Positions 43,681-54,952 of a stretch of DNA of 64,000 nucleotides are shown one piece after another. Source of the DNA: Heliopora coerulea (Eukaryota > Cnidaria > Anthozoa > Scleralcyonacea > Helioporidae); contig JASJOG010000294.1 in assembly GCA_030142905.1 (NCBI GenBank), forward strand, positions 1-64,000. The letters are read 5' to 3'. The position numbers were made by a program, and so were the translations under genes. Each line of letters starts with the position of its first letter. Position 1 is the stretch's first letter. The notes below the pieces were generated by a model. That model did no database searches and was not told the origin of the DNA. It saw only the letters and a program-made list of their open reading frames with translations.

Positions 43681-43852
43681 GAAGGAGGAAAATCTCGAGT
43701 GTCTGGATATTATTTAAGACCCAACCGGGACCTGTTGCGAAAAATGCAACATTGGGCCTTCCGGCTGGGAATCGGACACACGACCTCGCGAATCTAGTGC
43801 GGTGCTCTGCCAACTGAGCTACGGAGGCCGTTGCCAAGATCATGGCCACGAG
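43681..43852 (-). mobile_element. tRNA-derived SINE with short flanking direct repeats
   Basis: On the minus strand 43829-43755 reads GGCCTCCGTAGCTCAGTTGG, CAGAGCACCGCA, AGGTCG and a weak B-box. The A-box (TAGCTCAGTTGG) is good; the T-arm is imperfect, so this is not a tRNA gene. GAAGGAGGAAAATCTCGAGT with GTCTGGATATTATTTA occurs at 43681 and again at 43951, which may be the 3' part of two copies. Confidence 0.55.
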
Positions 43853-43856
43853 TTCA

Positions 43857-43893
<37 letters not shown>

Positions 43894-44003
43894 TTACACT
43901 CGAACGCTAACTGCATATAATGGAGGTAATGCCGATTAAGTAGATATTTTGAAGGAGGAAAATCTCGAGTGTCTGGATATTATTTACTATCTAAATACAA
44001 GAA

Positions 44004-45351
44004 CTTTGAAATACAAGTTCTACGAACGGAATTGTTTCGAACAGCTTTGAAAAGTAGCTTCCCGACTTCATTCTTCCCTAAGGGAGACTTCTTCTACCAA
44101 ATATTATCGCCTGGATTTTGCTGGTGTTTGTTGGTAAAGTAGAATGAAGATTGTGGTTCATTTATCTCTGTAGGACGATTACTTTTGGACATTTTGCAGT
44201 ATTTAACCGGACAGCGTTCATTGTCAATTGTTTGAGAAGTGGGATGGCACACTCATCGTCCAGAAGAGTTGTCCAGGTCATGACAGTCTTTGGATGCTTT
44301 CCCCGCTTTCCACACAAAGATTTCATCGCCTTAATCAGGATTTTTTCCCTATGAAATGTCGCCCCACTGAAGACGTTAGGATGTATTTTTGGCTCGAAAC
44401 AAAAATGCAAAGTAAACAACCACCAGGTAGCTCGCTGCAAAGCTACTTGTTTTTGGTCACCAAATTATCCTTCGACAAAACAGTTGTCCGCTTCAGTCTT
44501 TCTCACTTCGAGAGTGATTTGTGCATGATGACCTTTACCGCATTCGACCAGGAATGTTTTTATCAGGATTTTAAAACCCCTCAAGAAAGTTTAAAGTCGT
44601 CTGTGTGTAAATTTACCGTTGAACCCTTTGTACTGAGGTGCCACTGAATGCTTAGTTGAAAATACGCAAGAGTTGCAGGTTTGTACGCCATTTTTCTTTT
44701 TTATTGATGTTTTACCGTGGAAAAAGTACGTCTTTTACTTCCCTCTTCTCGTTCTTGTTTTGACAAAACTTGCACAAGGTTTGCTTCTCGTATTTTGTTG
44801 TATATTTTGTATTTTCGGATTTTTGGTCAGCGATAAAAATGCAGAAGTCATTCATGTTTTCTTTGTTTATTTCGTCCGTTTCGTAATTCGTTTCATCTTC
44901 GTCAACAAAGTGTTGTACCTCCGGATGAATACTTAGCAGAAATCTTCATCATAGCACTTCTACTGGAAATTTGCAACTAACGTTAAGACAATGTAGGATT
45001 TATCAGTTTTTTAAGACAAAAAATTTCAAAAAATATTTTCAATCATGAGCTATCCGTAATGCTGGTATCCTACCGGTAACCTATGAGAATGCTCCGCTTT
45101 TGAGGAGGAAAGTGTTGCCATCTACTGAAGCGTCTTTCTTCAAAGTGAAAAAAAAATGATACGTTTCATCCAAAAACGACACGATAAAGATCGCAACTAA
45201 TACAGGGTCTTGATACGAACATTCATTGTTTAGCAGAAGAATTGTCAGAATGGATCCCATTATTTACAAAACCGTTAAAGGCTATTCTCTCCAAACTTTT
45301 AAACGTAAATATGACGACAAACAGTTTAAATGTATAGTAATTTCCCGTTTG
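44004..45351 (+). repeat. 1348-bp inverted repeat, left arm
   Basis: Pairs base for base with 47702-49049 (coordinates sum to 93053 throughout). Reading both arms, I saw no difference, and three long open frames translate identically in each. Identity ends sharply: 44003/49050 and 45352/47701 mismatch. The arm belongs to a repeat family of unknown class also seen, diverged, at 46000-46930 and 12187-12330. Open frames of 139 and 92 codons within it match no domain I know. Confidence 0.9.
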
Positions 45352-45420
45352 AGTTGTTGATATTTGTGAGAGATTTATTGGAAGGGTGGGCGAGGGTTTG
45401 TTGCATACACGTATTTCTAG

Positions 45421-47150
45421 TTGGTATATAGGTTTCTATCTTCGGATTCCGGTCACTCAAGAATGCCGTGTGCCAGCATGGGGACTGGTATGTTGTTGAC
45501 CAAACCTTACTTAGGTTGCTTAGATCTGTATCGAAGCAAATCCATTTGGTCTCGTTATTTTTTCCCTTGTATGGATCTCTCGCAAGTTGTTTACATTATT
45601 TGAACACTGAAGCCAGTAAATGATTTAAGACCGGCAAACGAAATGGCTTTCATGGTGCTTGAGGCTGGTTTCATTTTTGCATGATATCTTGATTACTGGA
45701 CAATTTATGACTTGAAAGAACAGTTCTAAAACTCAGCTCTTTGGAAAATGCATTGGCCAACTGTTCACATTTTGGAGCAACGCTTTGACTTGGTTCTTTC
45801 TCATGAATATGAACAAAGACGTTACGGGAACTCACTCGTTGCCGGGACATTTGCTAAGCGACTGGGTGTAAACGATATTCTTCGCTGTAGTTGAATCGAT
45901 GTTGATTTGTATGAATCGAGACTTTTCACGTTCTGGTAATTACTTAGCTGAGCTGCACAATCACAGGTCTGAATCAAATAGCTGAAACACGCTGAAAAGC
46001 TACTTCTATTTGGAGATCATACTATCCTTCGGCGAAAATGTTGTCCGCTTCAGTCTCTCTTACTTTTCGGGTGGCTTGTGGATGATTACCTTTACCTTGT
46101 TCGACCAGTAATGCTTTCATCAGGATTTTAACACCTTGGAAGAAATTTTGAAAGTATAAGACCGTATTCATTCTGTAAATTCACCGTTGAACTCTTTGTG
46201 TTGACGTGACGATGAACGCTTCATTGAAAATACGTAAAAGTTGAAGGTTCGTATGTTACGCCATTTTTCTGTTTTACGAAAATTTTAGAGAGAAAAAATT
46301 ACGTCTTTTACTTCCCTCTACTCCTTCTTCTTTCGACAAAACTTGCAGAAGGTTTGCTTGTCGTATTGTGTTGTATGTTTTGTATTTTCCGATTTTTGGT
46401 CAGCAACAAAAATGCAAAACTCTCACGTTTTCTTTGTTTATTTAATCGGTTTCGTAATTCGTTTCATCTTCGTTACCAAAGTCTTTTACCTTCGGATGAA
46501 CACTTAGCATAAATCTTCATCATAGCACTTCTACTAGAAATTTTTAATTAACTTTAAGACAATGTAGGATTTATCAATTTTTTAATACAAAAAATATCAA
46601 AAAAATTTTTTTCAATCATAAGCTATCCGTAATGCTGGTATCCGACCGGTAACCTATGAGAATGCTCCGCTTTTAAGACGGAAAGTGTTGCCATCAAGTA
46701 AAATGTCTTTCTTCAAAGTGGAAAAAAAAGTGATACGTTTCATCCAAAAACGACACGAAATACGTCAAGATCGCAACTAATACAGGGTCTTGATACGAAC
46801 ATCCCTTGTTTAGCAGTAGAATTACTAGGATGGGTCCCATTATTTGCAAAACCGTTAAAGGTTATTCTCTCCAAACGTTTTGTTATTATGAAACTGAGTT
46901 AAACTTTTAAACGTAAATATGACGACGAACAGTTTAAATATAAAACAATTTCCAGTTTGGGTTGTTAATATTCGTGTGCAAATATTGTCTTTTTCTTATA
47001 TTGCATACCCTCTTCCAGTTATAGTAAGGAGGATTTGTCTTTTTGACAATTTTGAAAAATTATCAATGTCACTTGGACTCTCGAGAGATATATTGGAAGG
47101 GTGAGCAAGGGGTTGTTACGTGCACGTATTTCTAGTATAGTTTAGTGAGC
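45421..47150 (+). repeat. Diverged full unit of the same repeat family
   Basis: The unit runs from TCTTCGGATTCCGGTCACTC to GTGCACGTATTTCTAG. Its second half (45990-46930) is a diverged direct copy of the 1348-bp arm. Its first half (45421-45990) matches, inverted, the sequence outside the right arm (49050-49425 and 52911-53060). It therefore defines the full repeat unit of about 1.7 kb; the left arm at 44004 lacks the first half. No terminal repeats of a known transposon class were recognised. Confidence 0.7.
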
Positions 47151-47701
47151 TGCATGTTGAAACCATCGACCATTAACTAAGACTAAGACTCCATCCTCTC
47201 CAAATTTCTCGCCACATTTTTACAGATGTCGCAACATTCGTATAAAAACAAACGTTATCAAAGCATAGCATCTATTCTCGTATAATTGCTAATTAGTACT
47301 TGTTAAAGAAATTTCTTAGTCAGAATTCTGACTTTATTTTAATGTCCTTTTTTTGCCTTGCTAAAACGCTCCAGATAACGCTAGCATAATGTACCAAAGG
47401 CAAAATGGTATATGTGATGGTCTCAGGATCTCGAGGTTTGTTTCGAGTTGTAGTAAAACCGCTTCCTCCCGGTCAACAAGAACAATTGCTAAATGTTATT
47501 TTATTGAGAACAAATTATACTATCAACTAGAAATACTTGCACGCAACAACCCCTCGCGCACCCTACCAATATATCTCGCGAGAATCCAAGTAGCAGTAAT
47601 AATTTTTCAAAATTGTTAAGAGACAAATCTCCCTTACTATAATTCGAAAAAGGTATGCAACATAAGAAAAACACAACATTTGCACACGAATATTAACAAC
47701 C
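47151..47701. repeat. Spacer of the inverted repeat, with unit end in reverse
   Basis: 47151-47510 has no recognised content. 47525-47701 is the reverse complement of a unit end (CTAGAAATACTTGCACGCAA...ATTAACAACCCAAACGGG), resembling 46930-47150, so the family's end lies inside the spacer next to the right arm. Confidence 0.55.
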
Positions 47702-49049
47702 CAAACGGGAAATTACTATACATTTAAACTGTTTGTCGTCATATTTACGTTTAAAAGTTTGGAGAGAATAGCCTTTAACGGTTTTGTAAATAATGGGATC
47801 CATTCTGACAATTCTTCTGCTAAACAATGAATGTTCGTATCAAGACCCTGTATTAGTTGCGATCTTTATCGTGTCGTTTTTGGATGAAACGTATCATTTT
47901 TTTTTCACTTTGAAGAAAGACGCTTCAGTAGATGGCAACACTTTCCTCCTCAAAAGCGGAGCATTCTCATAGGTTACCGGTAGGATACCAGCATTACGGA
48001 TAGCTCATGATTGAAAATATTTTTTGAAATTTTTTGTCTTAAAAAACTGATAAATCCTACATTGTCTTAACGTTAGTTGCAAATTTCCAGTAGAAGTGCT
48101 ATGATGAAGATTTCTGCTAAGTATTCATCCGGAGGTACAACACTTTGTTGACGAAGATGAAACGAATTACGAAACGGACGAAATAAACAAAGAAAACATG
48201 AATGACTTCTGCATTTTTATCGCTGACCAAAAATCCGAAAATACAAAATATACAACAAAATACGAGAAGCAAACCTTGTGCAAGTTTTGTCAAAACAAGA
48301 ACGAGAAGAGGGAAGTAAAAGACGTACTTTTTCCACGGTAAAACATCAATAAAAAAGAAAAATGGCGTACAAACCTGCAACTCTTGCGTATTTTCAACTA
48401 AGCATTCAGTGGCACCTCAGTACAAAGGGTTCAACGGTAAATTTACACACAGACGACTTTAAACTTTCTTGAGGGGTTTTAAAATCCTGATAAAAACATT
48501 CCTGGTCGAATGCGGTAAAGGTCATCATGCACAAATCACTCTCGAAGTGAGAAAGACTGAAGCGGACAACTGTTTTGTCGAAGGATAATTTGGTGACCAA
48601 AAACAAGTAGCTTTGCAGCGAGCTACCTGGTGGTTGTTTACTTTGCATTTTTGTTTCGAGCCAAAAATACATCCTAACGTCTTCAGTGGGGCGACATTTC
48701 ATAGGGAAAAAATCCTGATTAAGGCGATGAAATCTTTGTGTGGAAAGCGGGGAAAGCATCCAAAGACTGTCATGACCTGGACAACTCTTCTGGACGATGA
48801 GTGTGCCATCCCACTTCTCAAACAATTGACAATGAACGCTGTCCGGTTAAATACTGCAAAATGTCCAAAAGTAATCGTCCTACAGAGATAAATGAACCAC
48901 AATCTTCATTCTACTTTACCAACAAACACCAGCAAAATCCAGGCGATAATATTTGGTAGAAGAAGTCTCCCTTAGGGAAGAATGAAGTCGGGAAGCTACT
49001 TTTCAAAGCTGTTCGAAACAATTCCGTTCGTAGAACTTGTATTTCAAAG
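47702..49049 (-). repeat. 1348-bp inverted repeat, right arm
   Basis: Reverse complement of 44004-45351. Continues outward at 49050-49425 into the first half of the repeat unit, which the left arm lacks; the right unit is thus the more complete of the identical pair, apart from the Harbinger insertion. Confidence 0.9.
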
Positions 49050-49678
49050 CTACTCGATTCAGACGTAACTGTGATTGTGTAGCTGAGGTAAGTGGTTACC
49101 AGAACGTGAAAAGTCCCAAGATTTACACAAATCGGCATCTATTCAACTTCAGCGAAGAATGTCGTTTTAATACACTTGGTCTCTTGGCAAATGTCCTGAC
49201 AAGCAAGCGAGTTCCCTTACGTCTTTTGTTCATATAAATCAGAAAGAACCAAGACAAAGCGTTGCTTCAAAAAGTTAACAGTCGGCAAATGCGTATTCCA
49301 AGGAGCTAACTTTGAGAACTGCTCTTTCAAGTCATAAATTGTCCAGTTACTGAAGTGGCCCTCAAAAGCGAAACCAGCCGCAGGCACCAAGAAAGCCATT
49401 TCGTTTGCCGATATTAAATCATTTACGGCCCCTTTACACGAGCCCGGGTTGGCTTTCAACCCGGGTCAGCTTACCATCCCGGGTCAACCCATCTACGAAC
49501 AAATTATTGATAGTGTTTACATCGTGACTCGGGCTATAGGTTGACCCGGGTCACCCTCATCAAGTCCCGGGTTGACCCGAGTTGAGCAAGTTGATTTCAT
49601 CATTTAAACAAGAAGTTAGATCGACCCGGGTCGGAATTTTCCCGGTAAAAATTGCTGAACTGGGTTTAGACAAACAAA

Positions 49679-51300
49679 ATGGCGTCAAGAACATGTGATG
49701 AGGTTAAATGGGTTTGGGATGACAAGGTAGAACAGCTGATAAAACGCTTAAAAGAATACAAAAACGAGATGGATTATAAAAGCATTGATTTCAACGCCGA
49801 TGTTGTTGCTTTATATTCGAATGTACCGGAGAAAATGGCGCAGCATTTCGACAAAACTTGTTTTGGGCCAAAGGATGTCGAAAAAATGACAAAAGAAGAG
49901 CTGAAGCAATGGCAGAATGAGCTAGGTGCAGAAAAGGCTTTAATAAGAGAAGGATACAATTGTATCAAAGAAAAAATTCGATCAAATAAGAAAGGCCTAT
50001 AATAAAGCAGTTTCGAACGGAACGAGATCTGGCTCAGGATGAGTTGTATAAGAATTTTACGAGGAACTATCCGAAATTTGGAAAGGTTGTCCAGCTGCAG
50101 AAAAGCTTCCATTCGGAGTGGCGTCAGCAGAAGATTATAATAGTACAGAAACCTCGTCATTTGAAGGGTCTGAACGTCGACAAAGTGATGATGGCGCAAG
50201 TATTGAATACATACGTACAGAAGAAAACAGTGATTCATCTGATGAAAGACGTTCGACTCTCAGAGGTAAGGTTATATTAAAATTAGAAAGCGGTTGCAGT
50301 TATGATGAACTAAATCAAGGCTTTGTAGTATTTATGACACCCAGTTTAATCTATTCCACTGTTGTGGAATAGATTAGTTTAATCTATTCCATTATTGGGT
50401 TTATAGGTTCATGAATTTAGATTTTTGTACTTTTATATCATTTTATTTGGTGGAAGAGGTCATTGACTGAAAGCCAGTTTCACTTGGCTCTTGAATAATT
50501 GGTTTCAGATGTTATTCACAACCTTTGGTGATTTCAAGCTTGTAGGAAGAGGGGGCTCATATAATTAACTCTGACAACCAAAATTTAACTATTAAAATTT
50601 GGTTTCATGAATTATTAGGGTGCTCAAATTTATTTTGTGGGCCCAGCCACTCTCACCCACCCCCCACCCCCCCACCCATCCCCCAAGGCTACACCATTGG
50701 ATCATTTTTTACTTTATTTCTGACATTTTTGTCAAACATTTGCCTTCAGGAAAGAAAGGAGAGGCAGGCCAAAGTACACATGCATCCTGTAAAAAAAGAT
50801 GTTTACCTACCACACCAAGAATAGTTGACAATAAAAGAAAACACTTAGAGAAATCTCTTCCTGTTGCAAGACGTGATCAGATGTTATTACAAGCAGCAAA
50901 AGAAGATTTAGAATTAAAAAAAAAATATATGGAACAAATGAAGGAATCACAAGATACCATGAACGCCATGCCTTTCTCATTCTCATCATCACTGAAAGCA
51001 ATAGGAGAAGGAATAAGTCAAGGCCTTGGGCTGTTAGCAATGGCTTTGAATCCTAATGTTGCATATAATCAACAGGCTGAGCAAGTTTATCCTAGTAATC
51101 TTCCAAATTGCCCTGGTACCTTTCAGCAACAGCAACATTTGTTCAGAAGTTTCAATAATGCTGAAACCCTTGACAACAGCCCACCACTCAGACCCCCATG
51201 CTTACAAGAATTTCAATTTGTGCATTATAATGACCAATCAACTACTCAAGGCACTGGTAGAAAAGGATATGATTCAAATCATGATAACGATCTTCCTTAG
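49679..51300 (+). pseudogene. Harbinger Myb/SANT-like DNA-binding protein, two exons, broken
   Basis: Exon 1 starts MASRTCDEVKWVWDDKVEQL, a Myb/MADF-like helix bundle (W.D..VE.LI..LK.YK), then FNADVVALYSNVPEKMAQHF and FGP. The frame ends at 50002, but the next frame continues as AYNKAVSNGTRSGSG, EFYEELSEIWKG and SAEDYNS, with two stops (about 50041 and 50050), up to the donor GAG|GTAAGG at 50265. The acceptor TTGCCTTCAG (50749) opens exon 2 (50750-51300), containing a basic block, a long helix (DLELKKKYMEQMKESQ) and a Gln-rich tail. In Harbinger elements this second protein binds DNA and carries the transposase to the nucleus and element ends. One frameshift and two stops disable this copy. 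Confidence 0.75.
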
Positions 51301-51464
51301 TTACTTTTTGTGAACTACAAATATTATGTTTACAAGTTGTTGTTGTCTTGTACTGATGTAAATAGCTACCTGTACATTTTTCTAGTCTACAGTAACTTAC
51401 ATACATAACATATCAAATAACATAACACAACGTTCATGTTACAAAGTTCATGACCAGAGACTGG

Positions 51465-52779
51465 CTATAAGAATTCTTTAAAATAGTCTGTTATAATTTT
51501 GCGATAATAAATGCCAGTGGCTGTATTGTAACTATGTACTCTGTCTGGCTGGTTATGATGCTGGCAATACCCATCTGCTAAATTCAGTTGTTGCTGGTGC
51601 TCAAAAGCCTCCTGGTTGATGGGAACTCCATTTAGTTCACAGAAGTTATGTAAAATGAAACAACTGTATATAATTGTTGGTATGTCTTCCAGCTTTAGAT
51701 CTATGCGATGATTTAAAATTTGCCACCTTGCTTTTAGTCGCCCAAAAGCACACTTGATTTGATTTCGTGCACTTCTTAGCATTTGATTAAACACAACTTT
51801 CTCATTATATACATCTTCACTGTACTCTTTCATTATGTTTGGTAATAAAGGATATGCAGGGTCAGCTAATACCAGGGGTGGAATTTGATCTGTTCCTGGC
51901 ATTAATGAGCAACACACTTGTGGCAGTGACTTTTCAACAAATATCTTATTTAAATGAGAATTGGCATACACGCGTGCATCATGTACACTTCCGGGCCATG
52001 TAATATCAACATCAAGGAATATTCCCTTATAATCACATAGTACCTTGCACATTTAAACTATACTTCATTTTATAACAAAAATAATCTTGGCTGTTTTCAA
52101 TGGGGTTTTTTAATGGTATATGCGTTCCATCCAAACAACCAAATGCCTGGGGAAACCCAAACCGATTTTCAAAAAGATGTATAACTGTTATTATTTCTTC
52201 TTGATTTCTAGGTAATCTCAAGTACTCAGTACCTATTGCTTCATTTATGCTTGCAAATACTTTTTTGATTGTCTTCGATAAGCATGATAATGAAATACCG
52301 AAACAATTGCATGTCATACGACATGAGCCTTGATCTTTCAGGTAGTATAAAGTCATTGCAACTTTCTTTTCTACACTGAGAGCATCTTGACGGAAACATC
52401 TTGAATCCTTTTCCAGCAGTGGTCTAACCTTTTCCACAAGTTGTAAAAAAATTTCTCTGGACATTCTTAAGTTCAAGTGCCACTCGTCTTGCAGCTAACA
52501 GGTGCATAAATTTATCCACCAACTCTCCGTTCGACCAGGATTTTTCCAACGATAGCGTTTTCGACGGTACCTTTTTACTTGTAATTGCCCAAAAGATCTT
52601 TTGACATCCAGCAACATTTGACCTCTCGTCATAAAACCCTCTTGCATTTTCCTGAACCATATATAAGCCACACATAGCTGCGCCGAAGCCACAAACAATG
52701 GCAAAAGTGCAGACAGCATAATAATCATTCGACTGTTTTGAACCATGTTTACTTCGCGCCTCAACGCTGCTGGACCCAA
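51465..52779 (-). pseudogene. Harbinger transposase (HARBI1/DDE_Tnp_4), broken
   Basis: The N-terminal part runs from MGPAALRREVNMVQNSRMII through YRRKRYRWKNPGRTESWWIN to an in-frame TAG at about 52495. The same frame continues as [20 protein letters not shown], an HTH-like region, and [12 protein letters not shown] (first catalytic Asp). A one-base insertion near 52040 shifts the frame at SLNVQ. The second part (52052-51465) has [18 protein letters not shown] (second Asp), [11 protein letters not shown] and [15 protein letters not shown]. The last block normally reads IE.AFGRLK, so the position of the catalytic Glu is Lys (codon AAG). C-terminal HNFCE is present. With a stop, a frameshift and a lost Glu it cannot be active. 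Confidence 0.85.
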
Positions 52780-52910
52780 GACCCCCAGTCAACCCGGGTT
52801 GGCTTTTAATTATTAACCTGGGCTCGTGTAAATGATGCAAGCTTGTCAACCCGGGCTGGTAACTTGACCCGGGTTGACAGCCAACCCAGGTTCATGTAAA
52901 GGGGCCCTTA

Positions 52911-53060
52911 CTGGCTTCAGTGTTCAAATAATGTAAACAACTTGCGAGAGATCCATACAAGGGAAAAAAGAACGAGACCAAATTCGATTTGCTTCTATAC
53001 GGTACGTAATATGATTTGGTCAACAACATACCAGTCTCCGAGCTTGCACACGGCATTTTT
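52911..53060 (-). repeat. Repeat-family unit continuing beyond the Harbinger insertion
   Basis: Reverse complement of about 45460-45622 (CTCGCAAGTTGTTTACATTA, TTGTTGACCAAA...). It is the outer part of the right-hand unit, displaced 3.5 kb by the Harbinger element. Confidence 0.75.
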
Positions 53061-53074
53061 GAGTGACCGGAATC

Positions 53075-53125
53075 CATGGATATATATATATAGATAGATA
53101 CATACATACATACATACATACACAA
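53075..53125. repeat. (TA)n, (GATA)n and (CATA)n microsatellite cluster
   Basis: TATATATA, GATAGATA and CATACATACATA runs lie between the repeat unit and the GC-rich repeats. Confidence 0.8.
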
Positions 53126-53140
53126 AGCGAAAATTTTTCT

Positions 53141-53352
53141 CCCTAGTCACCACGCGTGTGTAACAGGACTCCACTCACGTCGAGTTTAGTACCCTCGCAC
53201 CGCGCTTCGCGCGGTGGGCGAGGGGATAAACATAGAATTTTTCACCCTAGTCACCACGCGTGTAAAAGGACTCCACGCACGTCGAGATTAGTACCCTCGC
53301 CCGCTCGGGCCTTCGGCCATTGCACCGCGCTTCGCGCGGTGAGCGAGAGGAT
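53141..53352 (+). repeat. Two tandem copies of the GC-rich dispersed repeat
   Basis: CCCTAGTCACCACGCGTGT, GTACCCTCGC and CACCGCGCTTCGCGCGGTG occur at 53141-53215 and again at 53250-53345. The second copy includes the CGGGCCTTCGGCCAT palindrome absent from the first. Same family as 43199-43305, opposite orientation. Confidence 0.8.
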
Positions 53353-54278
53353 TATAAATGGAACCTATAGAGGCTTTAAACTGACGTTCGAAAATGCCCA
53401 TATGTTAACCCTGTTTAGCTTCGCTTTTTTCCCCGTTTAGCTTCACTCCAATCATTTAATAAAGTCAGCTATCCAGTTGTTACAGAGTTTAGTGATCCAC
53501 TGCGTTGCCATTTTGTAATAACGAAAAGTAACAGTATTAAATCAATTTAAACTTATTAAAAGTTGAATACCCTATTAGCATTAAAATTTTTATATGACTC
53601 ATATGATGACAAAGTAAGAAAAAAGAATTTAATGTTTAGACCACGAAAGTCTACTCGAATTTTTGAGAATGGAAATGTTTTTTGTCGGTTCAGTGATTCT
53701 TAGTTGGTATATTTTAACGGAACTTGAACTGGTTTGATTTTGATTACGTAACGATTCGAAAGTAGCTTCTTTCACATTCAGGCGTGGTGTTTGTGAATAT
53801 GACACTGTTTAAATATCCTCTTCCAAGGCAAAACTTTTTTCGAGTGGGAAGAATGTGTGGGTAGAGCTTCTTATCGTTTATATTATCTATATTATTTATA
53901 TTTTTTATTCTTTATATTGCCCATATATTGTATATTACACTCGTCATATATGGATTTTCTATATTATATATTATAAAATAACACGCGTCCTACGCACGCT
54001 TAGATTAGACGAGCTTCATTTTCTCTCAGAGTACAGAGACACGACCGACGTCATTTTCATTTTGTATGAGAACACAGAGACATGAATGACGTCACTAAAG
54101 CAGGAGGAAACCTTGGTTATTTTATAAAACAAATAGAAAATAGCTTTTGTGTCTCTGTATCGTGATAGAAACATGAATGACGCCATTTCAACCTTAAAAA
54201 TAATAGAAAACAGTCGGTTAAGTCTTGTGTTTTTACTAGGCATTTATAAACATTAAGGTGTGGCTTATGTATGTATGT
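53353..54278. other. No recognisable gene
   Basis: AT-rich, with a TATT/TATA-rich tract at 53875-53975. Near 54040-54240 the phrases ACGTCATTTTCATTTTGTAT and GACATGAATGACGTCA recur in related forms (AGAAACATGAATGACGCCAT), suggesting a small degenerate repeat. Confidence 0.35.

Positions 54279-54323
<45 letters not shown>
54279..54323. repeat. (GATA)n microsatellite, LINE 3' tail
   Basis: About 11 GATA units adjoin the 3' end of the minus-strand LINE fragment at 54340-54735; on its own strand the tail is TATC. Confidence 0.8.
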
Positions 54324-54324
<1 letters not shown>

Positions 54325-54339
54325 CTTTTATTTAACACG

Positions 54340-54735
54340 CTTACGTCAGCAAAACCTGGTTTCCACGAAGGGCGTGTATAACGTCATAAACAAAATTATT
54401 GAGACTAATACAATTTACGAGTTAGCTAGTATAGGTACTTCTATTATTTACATGTATGAACCTTAGTAACGGAAAATATGAGTAGTGATTTTTCGTTCAA
54501 AACATGAAAGCGATTTACTCTCCCTTATGTTTGCTGGTAGGGAGTTCCATATGGACTCCCCGTCAAACATAAAACTCCTTTTCATATTATTTGTGCTTGG
54601 TTGTGGCAAACAAACTGTAGTGGATCTGTCACGGAAATTGTAATTCAACAATTCATTTTTGTAAGTGAAGAGATTGTTGAGACACTTTGGCCCCACGTCG
54701 TTTAAAATCTTAAACATTATTTTAGCTTTAGTCAT
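54340..54735 (-). mobile_element. LINE RT C-terminal fragment
   Basis: Minus-strand frame 54735-54463: KAKIMFKILNDVGPKCLNNL, LLNYNFRD, TVCLPQPSTNNMKRSFMFDG, ESIWNSLPANIRESKSLSCF. This is the conserved C-terminal tail of CR1/L2/jockey-like LINEs (KILN...P.YL..LF, YNLR, LP.P.TN..K+SF.Y.G...WNSLP). Extremely 5'-truncated, with a TATC tail. Confidence 0.8.
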
Positions 54736-54746
54736 CTTCAGGATTC

Positions 54747-54775
54747 CTGAAGATGACTAAAGCCTAGTCGAAACG
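54747..54775 (+). ncRNA. Hammerhead-like hairpin motif
   Basis: CTGAAGA, one extra T, GACTA-loop-TAGTC, then GAAACG. The preceding TCATCTTCAGGATTCCTGAA also forms a small palindrome overlapping the core. Same pattern as at the PLE 3' ends; no GIY-YIG remnant was seen nearby. Confidence 0.35.
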
Positions 54776-54895
54776 TAGAATAAATTAAATATGTTATCGA
54801 TTTTCGGAGTTACGGTTGTTGTGTATTTTATCAAAATACTCAGTGATTTCCGCAATTTTAGCTTTAGCTTTTCCTCTTTGAGCTTTAAGTGGTCC

Positions 54896-54952
54896 CCATC
54901 CTAATGCACTCAACGCACTTTGCTGATTCACTCGTATAGTGCATTAGGATGG
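54896..54952. repeat. Hairpin followed by TA repeat
   Basis: CCATCCTAATGCACT and AGTGCATTAGGATGG are perfect inverted repeats separated by about 25 bp, followed by a TA microsatellite (54953-54978). Confidence 0.75.

Larger units (their letters stand above)
49426..52907. mobile_element. PIF/Harbinger transposon with TTA target duplication
   Basis: The ends CGGCCCCTTTACACGAGCC and (reverse complement) GGGCCCCTTTACATGAACC are inverted repeats flanked by TTA (49423-49425, 52908-52910), the 3-bp TWA duplication of Harbinger. Subterminal CCCGGGTT/AACCCGGG motifs occur repeatedly at both ends and are probable protein-binding sites. The 3482-bp element carries the two expected genes, a Myb-like protein and a DDE transposase, in convergent orientation. 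The homologous unit at about 45615-45625 keeps the uninterrupted site (GTAAATGAT, reverse ATCATTTAC). Confidence 0.95.

Noticed and set aside
43755..43829. tRNA gene on the minus strand
   Set aside because: The acceptor and T-arm pair poorly, and it is embedded in repeat sequence between TA tracts.
44228..44647. 139-codon ORF identical in both arms of the inverted repeat
   Set aside because: Identity simply follows the DNA identity; the diverged copy at 45990-46200 does not keep the frame, so no evidence of selection.
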